From Alistipes sp. (GTDB taxonomy: Bacteria; Bacteroidota; Bacteroidia; Bacteroidales; Rikenellaceae): a DNA stretch of 64,000 nt. The notes under the pieces are model-generated. The model was not told where the DNA came from, did no database searches, and saw only the letters and a program-made list of their open reading frames with translations. A program made the position numbers and the translations under genes. Below, one piece after another: positions 9,408 to 17,625 of this stretch. The stretch covers positions 42,464-106,463 of the forward strand of contig JAGBAX010000016.1 in the NCBI GenBank assembly GCA_017938765.1, given 5' to 3'. Positions within the stretch are counted from its first letter, which is position 1; each line of letters starts with the position of its first letter.

Positions 9408-9766
9408 GCAGATTCGGTTCATCGCTGCTTGGGAGGGGTAACCCTCTTGAGGGGAGGAAAGTCCGAGCAACATAGAGCACCACACAAGTTAATGGCTTGA
9501 TGTCCGTGAGGGTATAGTAGCGTAACAGAGAATAACCGCCCGAAAGGGTAAGGGTGAAAAGGCGGGGTAAGAGCCCACCGCGAGGGCAGCGATGTCTCTC
9601 GGCAGTACGCCTTGTGGGTTGCAAGGTTATGTATATCGGCAATTAAGGGTTGCTCGCCCGATGCCGAGGGGTAAACCGCTAGAGACGATAGGAGACTATC
9701 GCCGTAGATAAATGATGAACTGGGGAGGAAACTCTTGACACAGAACTCGGCTTATAGAATCTGCAG
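9408..9766 (+). ncRNA. rnpB: RNase P RNA (class A)
   Basis: Catalytic RNA of RNase P, which removes tRNA 5' leaders. The 5' end GCAGATTC (9408-9415) pairs with GAATCTGC (9757-9764) to close helix P1. The conserved core is visible: GAGGAAAGTCCGAGCA near 9464, ACAGAGAATAACCGCC near 9525, AAGGGTGAAAAGG, and GGTAAGAGCCCACCG near 9567. The length of about 358 nt fits class A RNAs. A strong promoter lies just upstream and a terminator just downstream. An 18-nt piece of the 3' end recurs inverted at 9834-9851, and a 15-nt piece recurs directly at 9916-9930. Confidence 0.95.
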
Positions 9767-9770
9767 TTAT

Positions 9771-9802
9771 GTCCTACATCGGTGCGATGTGGGACTTTTT
9801 TA
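9771..9802 (+). terminator. rnpB terminator
   Basis: GTCCTACATCG pairs with CGATGTGGGAC around a GTG loop, followed by six T. It starts 5-7 nt after the RNase P RNA 3' end. Confidence 0.9.
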
Positions 9803-9833
9803 TTTGTGTCAGTAGACTTGTGGCGTACGGTTA

Positions 9834-9955
9834 CAGATTCTATAAGCCGAGAAGTGTGTTACCTATCCCCCAAACCCCCTTTCTGTAAAGGGGGCTTGTC
9901 GCTACGCTCCTTACGGAATCTGCAGTTATGAGGCTGACCAAGAGGTCAGCCTCAT
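9834..9955. repeat. Rearranged copies of the rnpB 3' tail plus extra hairpins
   Basis: 9834-9851 is an exact 18-nt inverted copy of the rnpB end (partner 9746-9763). 9916-9930 (GAATCTGCAGTTATG) is an exact direct copy of 9757-9771 and, like it, runs straight into a hairpin: a perfect 12-bp stem, ATGAGGCTGACC with GGTCAGCCTCAT, at 9928-9955. Between them lies another hairpin, CCCCCTTT/AAAGGGGG (9875-9894). No coding potential is evident. The block forms the first part of a 470-bp gene-free stretch (9767-10236). Confidence 0.65.
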
Positions 9956-9959
9956 TTGC

Positions 9960-9997
9960 TATTAGCCGTTAGCCATTAGCCATTGGCTGTTAGCAGT
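9960..9997. repeat. TTAGCNN heptamer tract
   Basis: Degenerate 7-bp units (TTAGCCG, TTAGCCA, TTAGCCA, TTGGCTG, TTAGCAG). Similar tracts lie at 48774-48824 and, partly inverted, at 56365-56469. Two of the three tracts sit just upstream of the 228-nt structured repeat. Confidence 0.6.
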
Positions 9998-10005
9998 TTA
10001 GCGGT

Positions 10006-10233
10006 ACAGACTTCATCTGTGTGTTTATTCGGATTTAGGTTGCTGCCGTAAGGTAGTGAAAGAGAAAATATCCACCAAAGGTGAAGCTTGCTTGAAACCA
10101 AAGGTGGATATTTTTTATTTCAATAACTCGCAGAGTTACCCTAAATCCGCATCAGCATGGAAGAGAAACGAAGTTTCTCAGAAAGTTTTTGCACGCCCTG
10201 CTTTTTTCAAAAAGCGGGCAGTACTGCGTAGCC
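10006..10233. repeat. Structured intergenic repeat, copy 1
   Basis: Almost identical to 48841-49069 except for the centre. Visible pairings: ACAGA/TCTGT around CTTCA; outer stem CGGATTTAGG/CCTAAATCCG; CTGCC-GTAA-GGTAG; a long central hairpin AATATCCACC/GGTGGATATT with inner AAGC/GCTT; AACTC-GCA-GAGTT; GAGAAAC-GAA-GTTTCTC; and GCCCTGCTTTTT/AAAAAGCGGGC. The central stem differs completely in copy 2 yet still pairs. The element ends 3 bp from the stop codon of the minus-strand DUF819 gene, so it would lie in that gene's 3' UTR. The strand of function is unknown. Confidence 0.85.
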
Positions 10234-10236
10234 GAA

Positions 10237-11394
10237 CTACAGCAAGCCCAGCAGGTAGCACATAAGCACGCCGAAGTGGTTGCCTATGGCGTATCCGACC
10301 ACGCCCACGCTCAGACCTGTGACGATAATATCTTTATTGCGCATTGCGGCGGCTGCCATAGGTACAAATGGTGGCGAGTTAATAAATGCTACGGAGGAGA
10401 TTATCATTGCGTCGGCATCTACCTTCATCACTCGGCAGAGTAGCGCGTGCAGGGCAAGGGATACAAACACGGCGACGGTCATAAAGGCAAACTGGTTTAT
10501 TCCGCCCGCGATATTGAGGTTTGAAAAGTCTGCCATTGAGGCAATTACCATGCTGAAGATGTAAATCAGGTAGATGCCTATGTCGTAGCTTACGGTCAGC
10601 GCTTTAATAGGCTTTATAAATGAGCATACTACGCCAAGAGTCGTTAGCAGAAGTATAAACACGACCATAAACCACCCCTCAGGCATCACTATTGCCACGC
10701 CACCGCTTGCTGCGGCTACGATGAGTGTTACACCGACTGTTTTCAGTAACTGCTTTATGCCATCCTTGGTGAGCAGTATGCTGTATGGATTGTGGTTTGA
10801 AGCATCCTGGCTCTCTGCCTCTGCTGTCTCTGTAGTAAGCACTGTTTGTTGTCCGTACAGACGGCGGAAGAGTCGTATGCCGAATGAAAATAGGAAGACA
10901 AAGTAGCTGAACGAGATGATAATATCGTACGAATTGACAAGAATAAAGCTCTCGCTCTTGATTGTAAATATTGTCTGCAGGGCTGCCGCATTGAGTGTGC
11001 CACCGGTGTACATTCCAGAGATTATTCCGCCCATTTCTGCACCCTCGTCTACCTTATGTCCAAAAAGGATATAGCCTAATGCTACGGCCAAAGCTACAGA
11101 GATAAATCCGCTGAAGACGAGTTTAAGCTGTAGTCGTGCCTCGCCCTTTGCAAAGTTGCAGCCAAAGAGCATCATCGGTATGGCGAGCGGTATAAGAGCG
11201 TTGGGCAGAAAATCTTGCAGGACTGCCATCTGCTCTGTTGCAAAGGGGATATTACCAAGTATCATTCCCAGCGCATAGAGCACCATTATTGGGCCAATCT
11301 TGCCTATTATAGCATACTTGCGAGCCAACCACAGCACAAGGGCAGGGGTGACAAAGTAGATGGCAAGAAGGATTAAGTAATTGATGATGCTCAT
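10237..11394 (-). CDS. DUF819 family membrane transporter
   Basis: 385 residues with about ten hydrophobic helices. The layout and motifs (MMLFGCNFAKGEARLQ, YTGGTLNAAALQ, VAFINSPPFVPMAAAA) match the DUF819/YjcL-like family of uncharacterised inner-membrane proteins distantly similar to Na+-coupled carriers. The substrate is unknown. It starts 3 bp after the stop of the upstream minus-strand gene (11398-12225), so the two form an operon driven from the promoter at 12246-12253. The structured repeat follows directly after its stop codon. Confidence 0.8.
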   Translation of the reverse strand: MSIINYLILLAIYFVTPALVLWLARKYAIIGKIGPIMVLYALGMILGNIPFATEQMAVLQDFLPNALIPLAIPMMLFGCNFAKGEARLQLKLVFSGFISVALAVALGYILFGHKVDEGAEMGGIISGMYTGGTLNAAALQTIFTIKSESFILVNSYDIIISFSYFVFLFSFGIRLFRRLYGQQTVLTTETAEAESQDASNHNPYSILLTKDGIKQLLKTVGVTLIVAAASGGVAIVMPEGWFMVVFILLLTTLGVVCSFIKPIKALTVSYDIGIYLIYIFSMVIASMADFSNLNIAGGINQFAFMTVAVFVSLALHALLCRVMKVDADAMIISSVAFINSPPFVPMAAAAMRNKDIIVTGLSVGVVGYAIGNHFGVLMCYLLGLL

Positions 11395-11397
11395 AAT

Positions 11398-12225
11398 CTA
11401 AAATCTGTAGAATGCGCGAACAAAGAGACGGTCGTTCTTTGAGCCCTCGCCCGTATGTGGCATATCTGGGCTGCAATGCGAGTAGGTGGCATTACGAAAA
11501 TCCTCCGCCTCGGTAGAAGAGTAGTAGTACATCAGCGGGTTGAGAGGCTTGCCACCACACTCTTTGAGTAGAGCGTTGTACTGCTTGCGCACCTCTCGGC
11601 GAGGTTTGTTTCGCGAGCCTCCATTGACAATAGTACCCATATGCCACACCTCTGTAAGAGCTGGTAGATACCAACCTTCGCCCTTATCCCTGCACCACTT
11701 TGCAGCGGGGAAATCCTCCCAACTTAAGTTGTTATTAGCGATACACTTTTCCAGAGCCTTCATATTCTCACGGCCGTCAATGCGGTCTGTGCAACCACAA
11801 CTTACAGCCCTCTTGCGCTCTATTGTAGACCACGATAAATCAGCCTCGTCAATAGAGATTATCGTGCCGTGACGACCACCATCTGTTGTGGCGATGACAA
11901 CACCCTCTACACCATTTTTGTTGTAGTAAGCCCCGATGTCGTAAATCTCGTTATCCGCGCTCTGTGTCGGTTGAGGCTCTGCAACGACTGTTTTATTAAA
12001 TGTGTCGCGCGCACCATCTGCATACTCTATATACTCAATATCCGAGGTCGGCAGGGTGTAGAGCGGAGCCTTGGTCTTATATCTTACATACTTGATACTC
12101 TCTTTTGAAACTTCAAGTACCGATACCTTCATCTGCTCGCCACTACGCTTGACAAGTAGGTCTTGAGCTGTCAGAGATAACACTGAGGCTATAAAAAGTG
12201 CTATAAAAGTGATTGTTCGTCTCAT
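11398..12225 (-). CDS. Secreted hypothetical protein with DUF1566-like C-terminus
   Basis: About 275 residues from the ATG at 12225 (MRRTITFIALF). The in-frame ATG at 12240 lies where transcription should start, and longer versions would run through the promoter. It has a Sec signal peptide ending near LSLTAQ. An N-terminal ~60-residue beta domain (LLVKRSGEQMKVSVLEV) resembles one often seen in Bacteroidetes secreted proteins. The C-terminal part (KGEGWYLPALTEVWHM, YYYSSTEAEDFRNAT) resembles DUF1566/lectin-like folds, in which WYLPxxxE is common. No catalytic site is obvious. It is co-transcribed with the DUF819 transporter and divergent from ftsY. Confidence 0.65.
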   Translation of the reverse strand: MRRTITFIALFIASVLSLTAQDLLVKRSGEQMKVSVLEVSKESIKYVRYKTKAPLYTLPTSDIEYIEYADGARDTFNKTVVAEPQPTQSADNEIYDIGAYYNKNGVEGVVIATTDGGRHGTIISIDEADLSWSTIERKRAVSCGCTDRIDGRENMKALEKCIANNNLSWEDFPAAKWCRDKGEGWYLPALTEVWHMGTIVNGGSRNKPRREVRKQYNALLKECGGKPLNPLMYYYSSTEAEDFRNATYSHCSPDMPHTGEGSKNDRLFVRAFYRF

Positions 12226-12245
12226 TTTCGTATCTTTCATTGTTA

Positions 12246-12253
12246 CAAATATA
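12246..12253 (-). promoter_or_regulatory. -7 element for the 11398-12225 gene
   Basis: On the minus strand 12253-12246 reads TATATTTG. It lies back-to-back with the ftsY element at 12265-12272, giving a compact divergent promoter pair. Confidence 0.6.
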
Positions 12254-12264
12254 GTAAAAATCAC

Positions 12265-12272
12265 TATATTTG
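12265..12272 (+). promoter_or_regulatory. -7 element for ftsY
   Basis: TATATTTG, 28 bp before the ATG at 12301, matches the TAnnTTTG consensus. No clear TTTG -33 box was assigned. Confidence 0.65.
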
Positions 12273-12300
12273 CGTTGATAATTTTGTTTTTATTTTTGAT

Positions 12301-13311
12301 ATGGGATTTTTTGACCTTTTTAAGACGAAAAAAAAGGAGGAGCAGAGTGCTCAAACTCCAGAACAGACTATAGCGGCTGCTGAGCAGGAACAGCGCGAAC
12401 TTAGTGAGGGTCTTGCGAAGACTAAGCAGGGATTTTTCTCAAAGATTGCGCGCGCTATTGCTGGTCGCTCAACAGTAGATGCTGAGGTGCTTGATGAGCT
12501 TGAGGAGGTGCTTATTACATCCGATGTTGGCGTAGATACAACAGTGAAAATTATCAACCGCATTGAAGAGCGTGTTGCTCGCGATAAGTATGTTAGTTCA
12601 GATGAGCTGCAGGATATCCTTTACGACGAGATTGCTCGCCTTATGGAGGAGGCAGAGGGAAGAGCCGATAGCTTTGGGCTTGATGTCAAAGAGGGTATGC
12701 CTTATGTGGTTATGGTCGTGGGCGTAAATGGCGCAGGTAAGACCACTACTATTGGCAAGCTCGCTGCACAGCTCACTCGCGCAGGTAAGAAGGTCTATAT
12801 CGGTGCTGCCGATACATTCCGCGCTGCGGCTATTGACCAGCTCGCTGTGTGGGCAGATAGGGCAGGGGCAACGATGATTAGTCAGCAGATGGGCTCTGAC
12901 CCTGCATCGGTAGCCTTTGATACGCTCAAGAGTGCAGTGTCAAATGGCGCGGATGTGGTGCTTATAGATACCGCTGGCCGACTACATAATAAGGTTGGAC
13001 TGATGAACGAGCTGACGAAGATTCGTAATGTTATGGCAAAGGTTATTCCAGATGCTCCACACGAGGTTATGCTTGTTCTGGACGGCTCTACGGGTCAGAA
13101 TGCCTTTGAACAGGCTCGCCAGTTTACTGCCGCTACGCAGGTTACATCGCTATCTATCACTAAGTTGGACGGTACGGCAAAGGGTGGTGTAGTTATCGGT
13201 ATTAGCGATACGTTCCGCATTCCAGTGCGCTATATTGGCATTGGCGAGGGTATAGACCAGCTTAAGATTTTTGACCGTCACGACTTTGTAAAGGCGCTTT
13301 TTGGTAAATAG
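12301..13311 (+). CDS. ftsY: Signal recognition particle receptor FtsY
   Basis: 336 residues. This GTPase docks SRP-ribosome complexes at the inner membrane for co-translational membrane insertion. An N domain (about residues 35-110, helical) precedes the G domain, with P-loop GVNGAGKTTT near residue 140, the DTFRAAAIDQL motif, DTAGR near 222 and TKLDGTAKGG near 294. The acidic A region is short, as in many Bacteroidetes (FKTKKKEEQSAQTPEQT). The rimO ATG begins 1 bp after the stop, so the genes are co-transcribed. Confidence 0.97.
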   Translation: MGFFDLFKTKKKEEQSAQTPEQTIAAAEQEQRELSEGLAKTKQGFFSKIARAIAGRSTVDAEVLDELEEVLITSDVGVDTTVKIINRIEERVARDKYVSSDELQDILYDEIARLMEEAEGRADSFGLDVKEGMPYVVMVVGVNGAGKTTTIGKLAAQLTRAGKKVYIGAADTFRAAAIDQLAVWADRAGATMISQQMGSDPASVAFDTLKSAVSNGADVVLIDTAGRLHNKVGLMNELTKIRNVMAKVIPDAPHEVMLVLDGSTGQNAFEQARQFTAATQVTSLSITKLDGTAKGGVVIGISDTFRIPVRYIGIGEGIDQLKIFDRHDFVKALFGK

Positions 13312-13312
13312 T

Positions 13313-14602
13313 ATGCAGAAGATAAACGTTATAACACTTGGCTGTGCAAAGAATCGTGTAGACTCAGAGCATATTGCCGCGCAACTGGCTGCTATGGGCT
13401 ATCAGATTCTATTTGATAGCGACAGAACAGATGCCAAGATTGTTGTTATAAACACTTGTGGATTTATTGGCGATGCCAAGCAGGAGAGTATCGATACAAT
13501 CTTTGAGGCGGTGAATGCTAAGAATGCAGGCCTTATAGATAGACTCTTTGTTATCGGTTGTCTTTCGGAGCGCTATGCAGACTACTTGCGCGAACAGATT
13601 CCAGAGGTAGACGACTATTTCGGCGCTCGTGACCTCTCTGGTGTTGTGAAGGCTCTGGGTGGAGAGTACAATAGCGACTCTACGGCTCGCGAGCTATCAA
13701 CACCAAAGCACTACGCCTATTTGAAAATTTCTGAGGGTTGTAATTGGCGCTGTGGATACTGCGCTATTCCAGGCATCCGAGGCAAGCATATCTCTGTGCC
13801 TATGGAGCGCCTTATTGAGGAGGCTGAGAGCCTTGCAGCTGCGGGCGTTAAGGAGCTGATGGTTATCGCGCAGGATACAACTTACTACGGTATGGACCTC
13901 TATGGGGAGCGCAAGTTGGCAGAGCTATTAGAGAAACTCTGTCGCATTAAGGGCATAGAGTGGATTCGCCTGCACTACGCCTATCCAGTAGATTTCCCAC
14001 AGGATGTTATAGATGTTATGGCGCGCGAACCGAAGATTTGTAAGTATCTTGACATTCCACTACAGCATATATCTGACAATCAGCTCTCGCTAATGCACCG
14101 CCGCCATACTAAGGCTGAGGCTATAGAGCTGCTGAATCGCTTGAGAGCTGCTATCCCAAATATTGCTATCCGCACAACTATGCTTGTGGGCTATCCTAAT
14201 GAGAGCGCGGAGGACTTTGAGGAGCTGTGTGAGTTTGTAGAAGAGCAGTGCTTTGAGCGACTGGGCGTGTTCCCATACTCGGAGGAGGAGGGTACATTCT
14301 CGGCAGAGAAACTTACTGACAATGTGCCTGAGCGAGTAAAAAATTACCGCGTAGATAAGCTGATGACAATCCAGAGCGATGTGTCGTTGTATAATAATGA
14401 GTATCGCGTAGGTTGCATTGAGCGCGTGATTATTGACGAGCGTCGTGGCGACTACTATGTTGGCCGTAGCCAGTACGACTCGCCAGAGGTGGATCAGGAG
14501 ATTTTTATTCCAGTAGGGGGTAAGCGCCTCTATCGCGGCCGCTTCTATAATGTCCGTATAACCAAAGCGGACAGCTTTGATATGATTGCAGAACTTGTTT
14601 AA
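13313..14602 (+). CDS. rimO: Ribosomal protein S12 methylthiotransferase RimO
   Basis: 429 residues from ATG 13313; an upstream TTG at 13301 would overlap ftsY and is less likely. This radical SAM enzyme adds a methylthio group to an aspartate of ribosomal protein S12 using two Fe-S clusters. The N-terminal MTTase domain has three cysteines (TLGCAKNRVDSE, NTCGFIGDAK, IGCLSERY). The radical SAM cluster motif is CNWRCGYCAIP, followed by PGIRGKHIS. A C-terminal TRAM domain covers about residues 355-428. It is translationally close to ftsY. Confidence 0.95.
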   Translation: MQKINVITLGCAKNRVDSEHIAAQLAAMGYQILFDSDRTDAKIVVINTCGFIGDAKQESIDTIFEAVNAKNAGLIDRLFVIGCLSERYADYLREQIPEVDDYFGARDLSGVVKALGGEYNSDSTARELSTPKHYAYLKISEGCNWRCGYCAIPGIRGKHISVPMERLIEEAESLAAAGVKELMVIAQDTTYYGMDLYGERKLAELLEKLCRIKGIEWIRLHYAYPVDFPQDVIDVMAREPKICKYLDIPLQHISDNQLSLMHRRHTKAEAIELLNRLRAAIPNIAIRTTMLVGYPNESAEDFEELCEFVEEQCFERLGVFPYSEEEGTFSAEKLTDNVPERVKNYRVDKLMTIQSDVSLYNNEYRVGCIERVIIDERRGDYYVGRSQYDSPEVDQEIFIPVGGKRLYRGRFYNVRITKADSFDMIAELV

Positions 14603-14613
14603 TAAATAGAGAT

Positions 14614-15822
14614 ATGGCAAAGTATATTCTTAAAGAGGTAAAGACAGCCTCTGACGAGAAGGTTTGGTTGCATGTTGACCGTCCAATCTATAAAGGTAAC
14701 CCTATGTGGGTTTGTCCTCTTGATAACGACATTAGCAGAGTCTTCAATCCTCAGGTAAACAAGAAGTTTAACAATGGCGAGGCTATCCGTTGGACAGCTT
14801 TTGATAGCGCTACGGGCGAGGCCGTGGGTCGTATTGCGGCCTTCTATGAGAACAATGCCAGTGAGGATTATGAGCAACCAACAGGTGGTTGCGGATTTTT
14901 TGAGTCTATTGACAATCAGGAGGTTGCAAATCTGTTGTTTGATGCATGCCGCGACTGGCTCGCCTCAAAAGGTATGGAGGCAATGGATGGCCCAATAAAC
15001 TTTGGCTCAAGAGATGCGTGGTGGGGACTTCTGGTGGATGGCTATCAATACCAGCCACTCTATACCAACCCATATCATCTGCCTTACTACAAGGAACTGT
15101 TTGAGAATTACGGTTTTCAGAACTATTTTAACCAGAATACATATGTTTGGCGTGCCGAGAGTGGCGTGCTGAGCGAGATTGCCCTTGAGAAGGCGCGACG
15201 TGTGCTCTCTAATCCTGAGTACCAAATCAGAGATGTGAGCAATACAGACCTTTCGCAGGCGGCAGAGAATCTGAGAACAATTTACAACAAGGCGTGGGCG
15301 CTCTTTACGGGCGTAAAGCCTATGAGTGAGGCGGAGGCGCAGAAGTTGATGCAGACTCTAAAGCCTATTATTGACCCTAATTTGATATACTTCGCATATC
15401 ACAATAATGAGCCAATTGGTTTCTTTGTTATGGTGCCAGACCTTAATCGCATTATTGGCAAGTTCAACGGTCGCTTTGGTATTATTGAGAAGCTTCGCTT
15501 AATGTGGGAGTTGAAGGTTAGTAAGTCGTGCGACAGAGTCTTTGGAATCATCTTCGGTATTACCCCAGAATTCCAGGGTAAGGGTATAGAGAGCGCTATT
15601 ATGACCTATATCCTTGAGAATTATATCCAGACAGGTCGCTCGCATTATAAGTCATTTGAGTTTGCGTGGATTGGCGACTTTAATCCAGTTATGAACAAGA
15701 TGATTGAGCGTTATGTATGCGCTACACGCCATAAGATGCACACCACATACCGCTATCTCTTTGACCGTACTAAGGAGTTTACCCGTTGCCCTCGCATCGG
15801 ATTTAAGCGACCAGCAAAATAA
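14614..15822 (+). CDS. GNAT-like acyltransferase fold protein
   Basis: 402 residues, soluble. The N-terminal half contains WHLxxDRPIYKGNP-like and MDGPINFGSRDAWW segments; the second half contains GFFVMVPDLNRIIGKF and FGITPEFQGKGIESAI, the last resembling the acetyl-CoA-binding R/Q-x-x-G-x-G/A loop of GNAT enzymes. Related Bacteroidetes proteins are annotated as hypothetical or GNAT-superfamily. The substrate is unknown. It lies 11 bp after rimO and 18 bp before gcvT, so it is probably in the same operon. Confidence 0.65.
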   Translation: MAKYILKEVKTASDEKVWLHVDRPIYKGNPMWVCPLDNDISRVFNPQVNKKFNNGEAIRWTAFDSATGEAVGRIAAFYENNASEDYEQPTGGCGFFESIDNQEVANLLFDACRDWLASKGMEAMDGPINFGSRDAWWGLLVDGYQYQPLYTNPYHLPYYKELFENYGFQNYFNQNTYVWRAESGVLSEIALEKARRVLSNPEYQIRDVSNTDLSQAAENLRTIYNKAWALFTGVKPMSEAEAQKLMQTLKPIIDPNLIYFAYHNNEPIGFFVMVPDLNRIIGKFNGRFGIIEKLRLMWELKVSKSCDRVFGIIFGITPEFQGKGIESAIMTYILENYIQTGRSHYKSFEFAWIGDFNPVMNKMIERYVCATRHKMHTTYRYLFDRTKEFTRCPRIGFKRPAK

Positions 15823-15840
15823 CCTTAAAAACTATATAAA

Positions 15841-16935
15841 ATGAAAACTACACCGTTTACAAACTATCACATAGCTGCAGGTGCGAAGATGGCTCCTTTT
15901 GCAGGCTATAATATGCCTATTGAGTTTACGGGCATTAAGGATGAGCATACAACTGTTCGCAATGGCGCTGGCGTATTTGATGTCAGCCATATGGGCGAGA
16001 TTTGGATTAAGGGCGAGAAAGCCCTTGCCCTGCTGCAAAAGATTATGTCTAACGACTGCTCAAAGCTCTATGACGGTAAGGTGCTCTATGCTTGCATGCC
16101 TAATGGTCAGGGAGGTATTGTTGACGATGTGCTTGTATACCGCTTTTCTGAGACAAAGTATATGCTCTGCGTTAATGCTGCTAATGTAGATAAGGACTGG
16201 AACCATATTCTTAAGTATGGTGAGCAGTTTGGTATGCGTGAGGGCGTTGAGCTTGAGAACGCATCAGATCGCATCTGCCAGCTGGCTATTCAGGGACCAG
16301 ATGCTATGAAGATTGTCCAGAAGATGTGCAGTGAGCCTGTAGTGGATATGGAGTACTACACCTTCCGCCAGATGAATGTTGCAGGTTGTGATGCGATACT
16401 CTCTATTACTGGTTATACTGGCGCAGGTGGCTGTGAGATTTATCTGCATAATGCTGACGCTGAGACTATGTGGAAAGCTCTGTGGGATGCTGGCGAGGAG
16501 TATGGCCTGAAGAATATTGGTCTTGGCGCACGCGACACCCTGCGCCTTGAGAAGGGCTTCTGCCTCTATGGTAACGATATCTCTGATACCACATCGCCTA
16601 TTGAAGCGGGTCTGGGTTGGATTACCAAGTTCGTTGACGGCAAGGATTTCGTTGACCGCGACCTACTTGCACAGCAGAAGGCCGAGGGTGTTAGCCGTAA
16701 GCTTGTGGGCTTTAAGATGATTGATCGCGGTATCCCTCGCCACGAGTATCCACTTGCAGACCTTGATGGTAACAATATCGGCGTTGTAACCTCTGGAACA
16801 ATGTCTCCTACCCTTAATGTTGGCATCGGCCTTGGCTATGTTAAGACCGAGTTTTCAAAGGTGGGCACTGTTATCGCGGTGGAGGTGCGTGGCAGATTGC
16901 TCAAAGCAGAGGTTGTTAAGATACCTTTCCTATAG
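15841..16935 (+). CDS. gcvT: Glycine cleavage system T protein (aminomethyltransferase)
   Basis: 364 residues, the usual length. It transfers the methylene group from lipoyl-bound aminomethyl (H protein) to tetrahydrofolate, releasing ammonia. Family motifs: [36 protein letters not shown] (Asp replaced by Tyr-Thr-Gly context as in family), [20 protein letters not shown] and the C-terminal [16 protein letters not shown]. No gcvH or gcvP lies in the window, so the other subunits must be elsewhere. It connects to the folate one-carbon pool also fed by FtcD at 27277-28971. Confidence 0.95.
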   Translation: MKTTPFTNYHIAAGAKMAPFAGYNMPIEFTGIKDEHTTVRNGAGVFDVSHMGEIWIKGEKALALLQKIMSNDCSKLYDGKVLYACMPNGQGGIVDDVLVYRFSETKYMLCVNAANVDKDWNHILKYGEQFGMREGVELENASDRICQLAIQGPDAMKIVQKMCSEPVVDMEYYTFRQMNVAGCDAILSITGYTGAGGCEIYLHNADAETMWKALWDAGEEYGLKNIGLGARDTLRLEKGFCLYGNDISDTTSPIEAGLGWITKFVDGKDFVDRDLLAQQKAEGVSRKLVGFKMIDRGIPRHEYPLADLDGNNIGVVTSGTMSPTLNVGIGLGYVKTEFSKVGTVIAVEVRGRLLKAEVVKIPFL

Positions 16936-16945
16936 TATTGACTAC

Positions 16946-16976
16946 TGGGTGGAGGGCGACAACTGCCCTCTACTCA
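16946..16976 (+). terminator. Stem-loop after gcvT, possible terminator
   Basis: A 12-bp stem, TGGGTGGAGGGC/GCCCTCTACTCA with two G-T wobbles and a 7-nt loop, 10 bp after the gcvT stop. No T tract follows, so termination efficiency is doubtful. Confidence 0.45.
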
Positions 16977-16995
16977 GAGGCTAATAGCGCGAAAT

Positions 16996-17026
16996 TTTGA
17001 TATTTCAAACTAAATGCCTACCTTTG
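16996..17026 (+). promoter_or_regulatory. Promoter of the TlpA-like lipoprotein gene
   Basis: TTTG 16996-16999, 19-nt spacer, TACCTTTG 17019-17026. The element overlaps an upstream in-frame ATG at 17014, so translation must start at 17035. The transcript would then be leaderless or nearly so. Confidence 0.8.
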
Positions 17027-17034
17027 GCGACGTT

Positions 17035-17568
17035 ATGAGAACCATTTACAACATTTTGGTAGTATTGTTACTGCTCTGTAGCGTGACAGGTTGTAGTGCA
17101 ATGTATGATGAGGATATGCCGTCATACGATAAGACTACGCTTGTACGTGTGGGCGAGGCTGCTCCAGATTTTACTGTCACGACTCTTGACGGAAGTTCTG
17201 TTACGCTCTCGCAGTTGCAGGGTCGTACGGTGCTACTTGTCTTTTTCGCTACGTGGTGTCCAGATTGCCACAAGCAGTTAGATGCAATAGAGGCTATACA
17301 GAGCAATTTTGATAGTTTAAAGTTATCAATTCTTGCCGTATCACGCGGTGAGGAGGTGAGTGATGTTCGCGAGTTTGTGAATCAGAGAAACTACACCTTT
17401 GCTGTTGGTGTAGATAGTGAAAATAGTGCCTACTCGCTCTATGCTACGCAGTATGTGCCGCGCTGCTTTGTCATCGATCCGCTTGGTCGTATCGTAGCTT
17501 TGTCGGCAGAGTATAATGCCGATGAGTTTACTATGTTGTGTGATATTATCGGTTCGCTGATGCAATAG
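17035..17568 (+). CDS. TlpA-like thioredoxin lipoprotein
   Basis: 177 residues from ATG 17035; the ATG at 17014 lies upstream of the -7 box. Lipobox LCSVTGC puts the acylated Cys near residue 20. The rest is an AhpC/TSA-type thioredoxin fold (GEAAPDFTVTTLDGSS) with active site FFATWCPDCHKQ and the cis-Pro region YVPRCFVIDP. It is a periplasmic thiol-disulfide reductase/oxidoreductase, lipid anchored. The partner is unknown. It is monocistronic and followed by a bidirectional terminator shared with ruvC. Confidence 0.85.
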   Translation: MRTIYNILVVLLLLCSVTGCSAMYDEDMPSYDKTTLVRVGEAAPDFTVTTLDGSSVTLSQLQGRTVLLVFFATWCPDCHKQLDAIEAIQSNFDSLKLSILAVSRGEEVSDVREFVNQRNYTFAVGVDSENSAYSLYATQYVPRCFVIDPLGRIVALSAEYNADEFTMLCDIIGSLMQ

Positions 17569-17590
17569 CTTGTTACTAAACTATATATAG

Positions 17591-17621
17591 AAAAAATACA
17601 GCTTTAGGGCTGTATTTTTTT
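17591..17621. terminator. Bidirectional terminator between the TlpA-like gene and ruvC
   Basis: AAAAAATACAGC pairs with GCTGTATTTTTT around a short loop. It serves convergent genes from both sides. Confidence 0.88.
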
Positions 17622-17625
17622 GTTG

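Noticed and set aside
9301-9642. Minus-strand open frame across the rnpB region
   Set aside because: It overlaps the RNase P RNA and its terminator; no coding character.
17014-17034. Upstream ATG for the TlpA-like lipoprotein
   Set aside because: It precedes the -7 promoter element and would spoil the lipoprotein signal peptide.
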